A stretch of DNA of 64,000 nucleotides from Curtobacterium sp. MCBA15_008 (lineage in GTDB: Bacteria; Actinomycetota; Actinomycetes; Actinomycetales; Microbacteriaceae): the NCBI RefSeq assembly GCF_001865065.1, contig NZ_MJGN01000013.1, forward strand, positions 1 through 64,000, read 5' to 3'. The stretch's first letter is position 1. Each line of letters starts with the position of its first letter. A model generated the notes under the pieces. The model worked only from the letters and a program-made list of their open reading frames with translations. It did no database searches and was not told where the DNA came from. Shown here piece after piece: positions 33,375 to 41,122 of the stretch. The position numbers and the translations under genes are program-made.

Positions 33375-34262
33375 TCACCCGAGGGTGACGACGGCGGCTG
33401 CGGTGAGTCCGGATGCGATCACGGCGCCGACCAGGGCTCGGCGGAGTGGGAGACGTCGGCCGCTGCCGAGCGGGATGCCGAGCTCGACGATCTCCTGCAC
33501 GGTGCCGAGGAGCGTCCGGGTCGGCGGGGTCGCCCGGGTCGGGACGCCGATCAGCAGGTCGAGCTGCACGGGCTCCCACCGGACCGGGCGCGGTGCCGCC
33601 GCTGCTCGGACGCACGCGAGGGCTGCCCGGACGGCGTCGGCGTCGCCGTCGAGGGCGGCGGACAGGGCTGCATCGACCGCGGGACGCGCGGGATCTCGTT
33701 CGTCCGTGCGCTCCCACACCACCCGTGCTGCCACGAGCAGGATCCGCGCACCGTCCTGGTCAGAGCCACGGCGCCCGTGATCGTGCGTCGCGGTGTGCTG
33801 CGTCGCGGTGTGCTGCGTCGCGGTGTGCTGCGTCGCGGCGTGCTGCGTCGCGGTGCGCTTCGTCGCGGCGTGCTGCGTCGCCGTCCTCTCGGCCGGTGTC
33901 GCGCCCGGCGGACGGTCGCAGAGCAGGACCGCACCCGCGTCGTCGACCAGGACGTCGTCGAGCCCCGCTGTCCCGATGCACACCGCACCGGACCGTTCGG
34001 CCAGTGCGAGTTCGAGGAGCGGCACGGTGAGGGTCACCGCAACGCCGGTCGTCGGGGTGCCGAGCGTGTCGAGGGCCGCTGCCAGCGGGGAGCCCGACGG
34101 GCGTGTGACGTCGACCACGAGGCGCCCGTCCGGCGAGCGGCCGACCGTCGCGACCGGCGCGAGGTGGCGGCTGGCCGTACAGGCGCGGTCGGCCGCCCAG
34201 GCGAGGAGCGACCGTTCGTCGTCGGACGCGCACCAGTGGATCCGTTCGGTGACCATCTGCAT
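33375..34262 (-). CDS. Hypothetical protein with in-frame QHTAT tandem repeats and C-terminal membrane anchor
   Basis: 295 residues from ATG 34262 (ATG 34256 is equally possible). I do not recognise a family. The N-terminal half (about 1-125) resembles a small alpha/beta domain. Residues about 130-165 consist of five-residue repeats encoded by six 15-base units at 33786-33875. The C-terminal region ends in a hydrophobic helix LVGAVIASGLTAAAVVTLG preceded by Arg residues, like a tail anchor. It diverges from DUF4191. No promoter box is obvious. Confidence 0.7.
   Translation of the reverse strand: MQMVTERIHWCASDDERSLLAWAADRACTASRHLAPVATVGRSPDGRLVVDVTRPSGSPLAAALDTLGTPTTGVAVTLTVPLLELALAERSGAVCIGTAGLDDVLVDDAGAVLLCDRPPGATPAERTATQHAATKRTATQHAATQHTATQHTATQHTATHDHGRRGSDQDGARILLVAARVVWERTDERDPARPAVDAALSAALDGDADAVRAALACVRAAAAPRPVRWEPVQLDLLIGVPTRATPPTRTLLGTVQEIVELGIPLGSGRRLPLRRALVGAVIASGLTAAAVVTLG
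33786..33875 (-). repeat. Six 15-base tandem repeats inside the hypothetical gene
   Basis: Units of CGTCGCGGTGTGCTG (plus strand), the first three identical and the rest with one to three changes. Length is a multiple of three, so copy changes keep the frame. Each unit encodes QHTAT or a variant. Confidence 0.9.
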
Positions 34263-34377
34263 GCCGGACAGCCTGTCGATGGGTGGGTCGCGCCTCCCGG
34301 CGGGTGCACCGGACTGTGGAGAACCCTGTTCGCCCACAGCCGGGTCGGGGCGGGTTCGGACATGTCGGCGCAGGCCG

Positions 34378-34383
34378 TATCCT
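34378..34383 (+). promoter_or_regulatory. -10 box of the DUF4191 gene
   Basis: TATCCT ends 6 bases before the ATG at 34390. Confidence 0.55.
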
Positions 34384-34389
34384 GGGGGC

Positions 34390-35118
34390 ATGGCACGCAG
34401 CACTTCACAAGGAACGACGGCGAAGGAGCCGGGTCGTCTCAAGCAGATGTACCAGGTCTTCACCATGACCCGTCGAGCGGACCCCAGCTCCGTCTGGTGG
34501 TTCGCGGTGGCGTTCGTGGTCCCCGTGGCCCTCGGCATCCTGCTCGCTCTGCTCCTGCCGGGGCAGAACTGGCTCGCGATGATCCTCTGGATCGTCGCCG
34601 GCGTGTTGCTCGGCGTGCTGCTGTTCCTGATCGTCCTCGGACGCCTCGCAGAACGCGCCGCCTACTCGCAGATCGAGGGGCAGCCCGGTGCCGTCGGCGC
34701 CGTGCTGTCGAACTCGCTCCGTCGCCAGTGGCGCTCCAGCGAGATGCCCGTCGCCGTGCACGGCCGGTCGCAGGCCGCGGTCTACCGTGCGGTCGGCACC
34801 CCCGGCGTCGTGCTCATCACCGAGGGCCAGCGCGGGAACCTCAACCGCCAGGTCGACGAGGAGCGCCGCAAGGTCCAGCGCATCGTCCCGAACGTGCCGG
34901 TGCACGTGGTGCACGTCGCCACCGGCAAGGACGACAAGGACTCCGACGCGGTGACCCTCCACAAGCTCCCCCGTGCCATGAACAAGTACAAGAAGGCGCT
35001 CAACCGCAACGAGGTCCTGGCGGTCGCGAACCGTCTCGACTCGCTGACGCAGAGCCCCGCCGCGTCGATCCCGAAGGGCATGGACCCGATGCGGGCCCGT
35101 GCCGGACGGCCGCGCTGA
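34390..35118 (+). CDS. DUF4191 membrane protein
   Basis: 242 residues. The N-terminal cytoplasmic segment KEPGRLKQMYQVFTMTRR is followed by two adjacent hydrophobic helices (about 40-60 and 66-88) and a basic soluble C-terminal domain with GRSQAAVYRAVGTPGVVLI. This is the DUF4191 family of Actinobacteria, function unknown. The ATG at 34390 lies six bases after a TATCCT box. It has its own terminator. Confidence 0.9.
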   Translation: MARSTSQGTTAKEPGRLKQMYQVFTMTRRADPSSVWWFAVAFVVPVALGILLALLLPGQNWLAMILWIVAGVLLGVLLFLIVLGRLAERAAYSQIEGQPGAVGAVLSNSLRRQWRSSEMPVAVHGRSQAAVYRAVGTPGVVLITEGQRGNLNRQVDEERRKVQRIVPNVPVHVVHVATGKDDKDSDAVTLHKLPRAMNKYKKALNRNEVLAVANRLDSLTQSPAASIPKGMDPMRARAGRPR

Positions 35119-35142
35119 CCCAGCGTCACGACGCGCGCCGTC

Positions 35143-35176
35143 GAACGCCCCCGACCGTGCCAGGTCGGGGGCGTTC
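35143..35176. terminator. Terminator after DUF4191
   Basis: Perfect 14-base arms 35143-35156 and 35163-35176 with a 6-base loop, 24 bases after the stop codon. Confidence 0.8.
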
Positions 35177-35480
35177 TGCTGTGCGGGCAGGGTCGGGCTG
35201 GCGTCGGGCCGGCCGCGGTTCGCGGTGCGGTCGCCGGCGCGGTGCGCGGCGCGGTTCGCGGCGCGGTTCGCCGGCGCGGCTTCCTCGACGTAGTGCGACG
35301 CGGTCGTCGTCGTACGACATCAGCCCTGTCGTCCCTGGGCGCGTGCAGCAGTCGCGCGCGCGGAGCAACGACGACGTCGATGTCGTACGACATCAGCCCT
35401 GTCGTGCATCGTCACCGCCGACCTGCACCGACGGAGTCCCGGAAGTCAGCGCACCACGCCTCGGCGCTCCCCCGCCCGAC
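35177..35480. repeat. Intergenic region with GCGGTTCGCGG runs and a 24-base direct repeat
   Basis: No gene is seen. 35215-35280 is a run of GCGGTTCGCGGCG-like units. A 24-base direct repeat lies at 35309-35332 and 35382-35405. The second copy completes a 16-base perfect palindrome, GATGTCGTACGACATC (35379-35394). Confidence 0.6.
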
Positions 35481-35936
35481 TCAACGCCGGACGAGCACCG
35501 TGCCGGCGATGCGGTCGTGCGCGCCCCGGCTGTCCCGGTCGATGATGAGCGCCGGCACGATGAGGCAGAGCAGGAGCGTGCGGACCACCGGACGCCAGAT
35601 GCCGACGTACCCACCACGGATGGGCACGACCCGCAGGCCGACGCAGATGTGTCCGAACGAGCCCGAGAGCAGGCAGATGAACAGGATCTGCAGCCCGGCG
35701 AAGATGGCAATCTGGATCCACGAGTGGGCGATGTCGCCCGAGCCGTTCACCGGCGACCACACGCCGGTGACGAAGGCGACGAGGTCGGCCAGTGCGCCAT
35801 CGATCAGCAGCGCGACGATCCGTCGGCCGATGCGTCCGACCGACCGGGGGCCCTCTTCCGGCAGCCCGAGGTCCTTGCCGGGCCAGCCGTCCGGGTGCTC
35901 GGAGGACGCGGGTGACGGAGTGGTGCTGCGGGCCAT
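35481..35936 (-). CDS. RDD family membrane protein
   Basis: 151 residues. An N-terminal tail is followed by the RDD start motif VGRIGRRIVALLIDGALADL, then two or three hydrophobic helices and a C-terminal DRDSRGAHDRIAGTVLV, the typical end of the family. The role of these proteins is not settled. The ATG is six bases after TACGCT. It diverges from glnA. Confidence 0.9.
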   Translation of the reverse strand: MARSTTPSPASSEHPDGWPGKDLGLPEEGPRSVGRIGRRIVALLIDGALADLVAFVTGVWSPVNGSGDIAHSWIQIAIFAGLQILFICLLSGSFGHICVGLRVVPIRGGYVGIWRPVVRTLLLCLIVPALIIDRDSRGAHDRIAGTVLVRR

Positions 35937-35942
35937 GCTGCA

Positions 35943-35948
35943 AGCGTA
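35943..35948 (-). promoter_or_regulatory. -10 box of the RDD gene
   Basis: Minus strand TACGCT ends 6 bases before the ATG at 35936. Confidence 0.5.
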
Positions 35949-35954
35949 GGCGAG

Positions 35955-36042
35955 ACCGGCGACGGCCTCCGCCCCACACCGGCGACGGCCCCCGCCCCAC
36001 ACCGGCGACGGCCCCCGCCCGACACCGGCGGCCGCCCCCGCC
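35955..36042. repeat. 23-base tandem repeats between RDD and the GlnR box
   Basis: About 3.8 copies of a 23-base unit (starts 35955, 35978, 36001, 36024) beginning ACCGGCGACGGCC, the last copy partial. No gene is seen. Confidence 0.85.
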
Positions 36043-36060
36043 GGTTCGACCAGGCTTGAC

Positions 36061-36098
36061 GTAACACGCACGAAACAAAGCAGTCACGTCCGGGAAAC
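36061..36098 (+). promoter_or_regulatory. GlnR-type double box upstream of glnA
   Basis: GTAAC (36061), GAAAC (36072), GTCAC (36083) and GAAAC (36094), each separated by 6 bases. This matches the known actinobacterial GlnR operator of two a/b half-site pairs exactly. It is 77 bases before the ATG. It suggests control by nitrogen supply. Confidence 0.7.
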
Positions 36099-36174
36099 CC
36101 GGTGTCAATAGCCTCATCGGAGGGTGCACCCGCGGGTCACCTCCACATCCCCAACCCCCAGGAGATCGACACAC

Positions 36175-37599
36175 ATGTTCAGCGATTCCTCCGAGGTCCT
36201 GGCCTTCATCAAGGACACGGACGTCAAGTTCCTCGACATCCGATTCACCGACCTGCCCGGCGTGCAGCAGCACTTCAACATCCCGGCATCCACGGTCGAC
36301 GAGGACTTCTTCTCGGTCGGTCAGCTCTTCGACGGCTCCTCGATCCGCGGCTTCGCGTCGATCCACGAGTCGGACATGCAGCTCATCCCTGACGTGACCA
36401 CGGCCTACATCGACCAGTTCCGCGCCGAGCGCACGCTGATCATGATCTTCGACATCTACAACCCGCGGAACGGCGAGATCTACGGCCGCGACCCGCGACA
36501 GGTCGCCAAGAAGGCGGAGAAGTACCTCGCGTCGACGGGCATCGCGGACACCGCGTTCTTCGCCCCCGAGGCCGAGTTCTACATCTTCGACGACGTCCGC
36601 TACTCGGTCACCCAGAACCAGTCGTTCTACTCGGTCGACTCCGAAGAGGGCGCCTGGAACACCGGCCGCGAGGAAGAGGGCGGCAACCTCGCCAACAAGA
36701 CCCCGTACAAGGGCGGCTACTTCCCGGTGTCGCCGGTCGACAAGACCGCCGACCTCCGCGACGACATCACCCTCAAGCTGATCGAGGCGGGCTTCGAGCT
36801 CGAGCGCTCGCACCACGAGGTGGGCACCGGCGGCCAGCAGGAGATCAACTACAAGTTCGACACGATGGTCCACGCCGCGGACGACATCCTCAAGTTCAAG
36901 TACATCGTCAAGAACACGGCTGACCAGTGGGGCAAGGTCGCCACGTTCATGCCGAAGCCGCTCTTCGGCGACAACGGCTCGGGCATGCACACCCACCAGT
37001 CGCTCTGGTCGGACGGCAAGCCGCTCTTCTACGACGAGAACGGCTACGGCGGTCTGTCGGACCTCGCCCGCTGGTACATCGGCGGCATCCTCAAGCACGC
37101 GTCCGCGCTGCTCGCCTTCACGAACCCGTCGATCAACTCCTACCACCGCCTGGTGAAGGGCTTCGAGGCTCCGGTCAACCTGGTCTACTCGGCCGGTAAC
37201 CGTTCGGCTGCGATCCGCATCCCGATCACGGGCACGAACCCGAAGGCCAAGCGCATCGAGTTCCGCGCGCCGGACGCCTCGGGCAACCCGTACCTCGCCT
37301 TCGCCGCGCAGCTCATGGCCGGCCTCGACGGCATCCAGAACCGCATCGAGCCGCACGAGCCGGTCGACAAGGACCTCTACGAGCTCCCCCCGGAGGAGGC
37401 CAAGGGCATCCCCCAGGTCCCGGGCTCGCTTGACGAGGCCCTCGACGCGCTCGAGGCGGACCACGAGTTCCTCACGAAGGGCAACGTCTTCACCGAGGAC
37501 CTCATCCAGACCTGGATCGACTACAAGCGCGAGAACGAGATCCTCCCGCTGGCCCAGCGCCCGCACCCGTTCGAGTACGAGCTGTACTTCGGCGTCTGA
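36175..37599 (+). CDS. glnA: Glutamine synthetase, type I
   Basis: 474 residues, usual for GlnA. It makes glutamine from glutamate and ammonia with ATP. The start is ATG 36175 with AGGAG 10 bases upstream. Metal and substrate motifs include [27 protein letters not shown], and [13 protein letters not shown]. The adenylylation Tyr is in [13 protein letters not shown] near residue 397, and its partner enzyme GlnE is encoded 6 kb away. It is regulated by the GlnR-type box upstream and has a strong terminator. Confidence 0.97.
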   Translation: MFSDSSEVLAFIKDTDVKFLDIRFTDLPGVQQHFNIPASTVDEDFFSVGQLFDGSSIRGFASIHESDMQLIPDVTTAYIDQFRAERTLIMIFDIYNPRNGEIYGRDPRQVAKKAEKYLASTGIADTAFFAPEAEFYIFDDVRYSVTQNQSFYSVDSEEGAWNTGREEEGGNLANKTPYKGGYFPVSPVDKTADLRDDITLKLIEAGFELERSHHEVGTGGQQEINYKFDTMVHAADDILKFKYIVKNTADQWGKVATFMPKPLFGDNGSGMHTHQSLWSDGKPLFYDENGYGGLSDLARWYIGGILKHASALLAFTNPSINSYHRLVKGFEAPVNLVYSAGNRSAAIRIPITGTNPKAKRIEFRAPDASGNPYLAFAAQLMAGLDGIQNRIEPHEPVDKDLYELPPEEAKGIPQVPGSLDEALDALEADHEFLTKGNVFTEDLIQTWIDYKRENEILPLAQRPHPFEYELYFGV

Positions 37600-37615
37600 G
37601 TTCTCCGCTCGCCAC

Positions 37616-37651
37616 GAAGGGCCCCGCACCGTCACCGGTGCGGGGCCCTTC
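37616..37651. terminator. Terminator after glnA
   Basis: Perfect 16-base arms 37616-37631 and 37636-37651, 16 bases after the stop codon. Confidence 0.85.
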
Positions 37652-37659
37652 CGCGTGCA

Positions 37660-37815
37660 CGTTCCTTCCCATGACGCGCGCGGTGGAAAGTAGAAACGGG
37701 CGTACTCGGTCGAAAAGAACGACCGACTACGCCCGAAACGGGTGAGTACGCCCGGAAACGGCAGGTACGCCCGAAACGGGTGAGTACGCCCGGAAGCGGT
37801 GAGTACGCCCGAACG
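37660..37815. repeat. Intergenic element with TACGCCCGA array, second copy
   Basis: It shares CGTTCCTTCCCATGACG (37660-37676) and GGGCGTACTCGGTCG (37698-37712) with the element at 14398, with identical 38-base spacing. About five 19-21 base units based on TACGCCCGAAACGGGTGAG follow. No gene is present. Confidence 0.75.
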
Positions 37816-37836
37816 TGCGAGTCGCGCGGTGGACGT

Positions 37837-37893
37837 GACCGCCTGGAGGCGCGGTGCCGGTCCGGCGGACCCGCACCGCGCCTCCAGGCGGTC
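37837..37893. repeat. Inverted repeat, dispersed palindrome family variant
   Basis: Arms 37837-37864 and 37866-37893 pair at 27 of 28 positions and contain the core GGAGGCGCGGTGC. Right after it, CGTTCCTTCCCAT (37902-37914) appears again. The rest, up to 38052, has no gene that I can see. Confidence 0.7.
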
Positions 37894-38052
37894 GCCCTGC
37901 ACGTTCCTTCCCATCGCACCCGCAGTGGAAAGCGCAATCGCTCGTGGGGAGCAGGAACTTCCTGCCGCCTACGAGCGGATCTGCTTCCTACGCGCGATTG
38001 GGCACCCAACGCGCGGGACGGCGCGCCCCGGGAGCGCGCCGGGCGCACGAGA

Positions 38053-38085
38053 GCGGGGCCCGCACCGCCCCGGCACGGACCCCGC
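38053..38085. terminator. Possible terminator of the polysaccharide operon
   Basis: Ten-base arms 38053-38062 and 38076-38085 with one mismatch, 15 bases beyond the UDP-glucose dehydrogenase stop on the minus strand. Confidence 0.45.
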
Positions 38086-38099
38086 ATCGCGGACGGTGA

Positions 38100-39527
38100 C
38101 TACCGCGCGGTGGCCACCGCGTCGTTCGTCCCCGCGGCGACGCTCACGGGTGCACCCGTGACCGGAGTGGGCCGTCCCAGGGAACGGACGGTCCAACCCG
38201 ACTTGACCCAGTCGGTGACCGGGAGGCAGTTGCGGGCGTCGATGACGACCCGACGACCGACGATGGCGGCGAGAGCGGCCGGGTCGGCCTCGACGATCTC
38301 GTCCCACTCGGTGAGGACGAGGACGACGTCCGCGTCCTCGATCGCGTTCTCCATCGACGACGCGTAGGTGAGCGTCGGGAAGGAGCGACGGGCGGTCTCC
38401 ATCGCCTCCGGGTCCCACAGGGTGACCTGGGCACCGCGCAGGTGCAGCGCGTCGGCGACGTTGAGCGCCGGCGAGTCCCGCACGTCGTCGGTGAGCGGCT
38501 TGAAGGCTGCCCCCACGACGGCGACACGGCGGTTCAGCACGGAGCCGTCGAGCGCGTCGATCGTCATGTCGATGACCCGCTCGCGCTGGCCCATGTTGAT
38601 CTCGTCGACCTGCTGCATGAGACCCACCACGCGGCCGGCGCCGAGCTCGTTCGCGCGGTGCATGAGCGCACGGATGTCCTTCGGCAGGCAGCCGCCGCCG
38701 AAGCCGAGCCCGGCGTTGAGGAACTTCCGGCCGATGCGGGCGTCGTGCCCGAGCGCGTCCGCCAGCGTCGACACGTCGGCACCGGTGATGGCGCACATCT
38801 CCGAGATCGCGTTGATGAAGGAGATCTTCGTCGCGAGGAACGCGTTCGCGCTGACCTTCACGAGCTCGGCGGTGGCGAGGTCGGTCGTGATGACCGGGGT
38901 GCCCTCGGCGATCGGTGCGGCGTAGACCTCGCGGATCACGGCGTCGGCGGCGTCGGACGCACCGCCCCAGACCAGGCGGTCCGGGTGCAGGGTGTCGTCG
39001 ACGGCCTTGCCCTCGCGGAGGAACTCGGGGTTCCAGATGAGCTCGGCGTCGATCCCGGCCGGCGTGAACTCGCGGACGATGCCGCGGAGCCGTGCGGCGG
39101 TGCCCACCGGGACGGTCGACTTGCCGACGATGAGGCCCGGGTGGGTCAGGTTCTCGGCGACCCCGCGGGTGGCGTTCTCGACGTAGGTCAGGTTCGCGGC
39201 GTGGGACCCGGCGCGCTGCGGGGTGCCGACGCAGACGAAGTGCACGTCCGCGGCGGCGACGGCCTCGGCGATGTCCGCGGTGAAGCGGAGCTTGCCGCTC
39301 GCCACGTGCTTCGTGATGAGCTCGGGCAGGCCGGGCTCGTAGAACGGGACCTCGCCGGCGGACAGCGCGGCGAGCTTCGCCGGGTCGACGTCCACGCCGA
39401 TGGTCTCGAAGCCCATCTCGGCCATGGCGGCCGCGTGGGTGGCGCCGAGGTAGCCGGTGCCGATGACGCTGATGACGGGTGCGGGACGGGTGTCGACCGC
39501 TGCGGTCGACTTCTTGGACTCGGTCAT
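38100..39527 (-). CDS. ugd: UDP-glucose 6-dehydrogenase / nucleotide sugar dehydrogenase
   Basis: 475 residues. NAD-binding motif ISVIGTGYLGATHAAAMA near residue 20, EPGLPELI, NPEFLREGKAVDD with the active Glu and Lys, and the catalytic Cys in GFGGGCLPKDIRAL. It oxidises UDP-glucose (or a related sugar nucleotide) to the uronic acid. The ATG overlaps the GH26 stop by four bases, so it belongs to the GT2-GH26 operon, where it would supply an activated uronic acid. Confidence 0.92.
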   Translation of the reverse strand: MTESKKSTAAVDTRPAPVISVIGTGYLGATHAAAMAEMGFETIGVDVDPAKLAALSAGEVPFYEPGLPELITKHVASGKLRFTADIAEAVAAADVHFVCVGTPQRAGSHAANLTYVENATRGVAENLTHPGLIVGKSTVPVGTAARLRGIVREFTPAGIDAELIWNPEFLREGKAVDDTLHPDRLVWGGASDAADAVIREVYAAPIAEGTPVITTDLATAELVKVSANAFLATKISFINAISEMCAITGADVSTLADALGHDARIGRKFLNAGLGFGGGCLPKDIRALMHRANELGAGRVVGLMQQVDEINMGQRERVIDMTIDALDGSVLNRRVAVVGAAFKPLTDDVRDSPALNVADALHLRGAQVTLWDPEAMETARRSFPTLTYASSMENAIEDADVVLVLTEWDEIVEADPAALAAIVGRRVVIDARNCLPVTDWVKSGWTVRSLGRPTPVTGAPVSVAAGTNDAVATAR

Positions 39528-41122
39528 TGCGTGACCTCCTGCAGGTCGTAGTCGATGTCGGTGCGCTTGATGCCCTCGGCGAAGGCCTGGAGGCTGTCCG
39601 CACGGGAGTCGAGGCGCCAGTCGTTGGTGGTGCGGGTGCCGTCGACGATGGTCGTCGCGGTCTCGCTGAAGTACGCGAAGCCGATGATGTCCGCGTTCGC
39701 GGGATCGGCGAGGGCGTCGAACAGCGAGTTGATCCACTTGGACTTCTGACTGTTCGAGACGGTGCCGCCGGTCTCGGTGGCACCGATCTCGTTGAGGACG
39801 ATGCCCTTGCCCGGCGCGATCTGCCGGATCTGGGCGAGCGTCGCACCGAAGGTGTTCTCGAAGGTCGGCTGCTCGGTGGCGTCACGGTAGTAGCCGCTCA
39901 TGCCCACCCAGTCGACGTACTCGGCACCCGGGTAGTAGTTCTGCATGTAGTCGAGCGTCTGGTACTTCGGGTTGCCGAGCTTGTCGATGCGCGACGGGGA
40001 CCAGTCCCAGATGGCGTACTGGTTCGCGCCGTTGTCCTGGAAGACCTGCCAGACGTGCTGCCACATCGCCTTGTACGAACCGGCGGCGTTCTGCTGCTTC
40101 GCCGTCTCGGACCAGTTGTACCACTGGCCGTTCATCTCGTGGTCGAGGCGGATGACGAGCGGCATGCCGTTCGACGTCAGCGCCTGGGCGTACTTCGTCA
40201 GGTAGGCGTCGAACTTGCCCGAGATGATGTCCTGGTTCGTGTAGCCCTCGATGTAGGGCTGGTCGTTGCCGGTCTTCGCGGGCAGCGACTCCCACGTCAT
40301 CATCGGCAGGCGACCGTTCGCCCAGGCACGCTGGACCGCGTTCTGGTTGAAGTCCTGGTCGAAGCCCTGGAAGAACCCGACCATGTTCGTGGCCGTGCCG
40401 ACCTCCTTCGAGACCTGGTCGTACTCGGACCAGTTGAAGGGCGACTGCGCGGTGTAGAGGCCGTACCACCGCGACTGCTGGGCGAGGATCTGCGCCTTGC
40501 TCGGCGTGCTGATCGGTTCGGGGCCGTCGGGCTCCGTCGACGGGCCCGTGTTCGGGTTCGTCGCGGGGCCACCGGACCCGGAGCCACCGCCGTTGCCGCC
40601 GCCGGACCCGTTGCCGCCGGAGCCGTTCCCGCCGCCCGAACCGGAACCCGAGCCGTTGCCCGACCCGGAGCCGTTGCCGGAACCGTTGCCCGAGCCGCCG
40701 GAGCCGGCCGCGTTGACGGTCGTGCCGGACCCGTCGGAGGAGGACGCGCCTCCCGACCCGCCCTTGCCGGAACCGAGCTGGGACTGGAGCGACGCGATCT
40801 GCGCCTTGAGCTGCGTGATCTGGTCGCCACGCGACCCGGCCTGCGCCGTCGAGGAATCGAGCTTGCCCTCGAGTGCCCAGATCTCCTTCTGGGCGGCCGT
40901 GAGCTTGGCCTGCAGCTCGGCTGCCGAGATCTTCTTCTTCGGCGGGGTGACGCCGAGGGCCTGGTGGACCGCCGTCGAGACGGAACCGGCCGGGGACACC
41001 CAGACGTTCCAGGTGATGAGCCCGAGGACGAGGACGATCGCGGTGGTGCCGATCGCGGTGAGTCGGGTGTGCTTGCTGGACTGGGCCCACCAAGCACCGG
41101 AGGAGCGGATGAGGTCAGACAA
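39524..41122 (-). CDS. Membrane-anchored GH26-like glycoside hydrolase
   Basis: 532 residues. N-terminal signal-anchor helix (about 20-44), a coiled-coil stretch (AAELQAKLTAAQKEIWALEG), then a Gly/Ser/Asn-rich linker of about 85 residues, and a catalytic domain from about 210. The GH26 acid/base motif is RLDHEMNGQWYNW and the nucleophile region LNEIGATETGG; both Glu are present. GH26 enzymes act on beta-mannans and related beta-1,3/1,4-glucans. It sits between a GT2 polymerase and ugd, with overlaps of 8 and 4 bases, so it probably trims or releases the polymer made by that enzyme. Confidence 0.87.
   Translation of the reverse strand: MSDLIRSSGAWWAQSSKHTRLTAIGTTAIVLVLGLITWNVWVSPAGSVSTAVHQALGVTPPKKKISAAELQAKLTAAQKEIWALEGKLDSSTAQAGSRGDQITQLKAQIASLQSQLGSGKGGSGGASSSDGSGTTVNAAGSGGSGNGSGNGSGSGNGSGSGSGGGNGSGGNGSGGGNGGGSGSGGPATNPNTGPSTEPDGPEPISTPSKAQILAQQSRWYGLYTAQSPFNWSEYDQVSKEVGTATNMVGFFQGFDQDFNQNAVQRAWANGRLPMMTWESLPAKTGNDQPYIEGYTNQDIISGKFDAYLTKYAQALTSNGMPLVIRLDHEMNGQWYNWSETAKQQNAAGSYKAMWQHVWQVFQDNGANQYAIWDWSPSRIDKLGNPKYQTLDYMQNYYPGAEYVDWVGMSGYYRDATEQPTFENTFGATLAQIRQIAPGKGIVLNEIGATETGGTVSNSQKSKWINSLFDALADPANADIIGFAYFSETATTIVDGTRTTNDWRLDSRADSLQAFAEGIKRTDIDYDLQEVTQ

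Noticed and set aside
35215-35280. Possible origin or attachment site in the GCGGTTCGCGG run
   Set aside because: Simple GC-rich repeats without DnaA boxes or an integrase gene nearby.
36124-36174. Upstream ATG for glnA at 36124
   Set aside because: It would add residues with no homology, and AGGAG is placed for the ATG at 36175.
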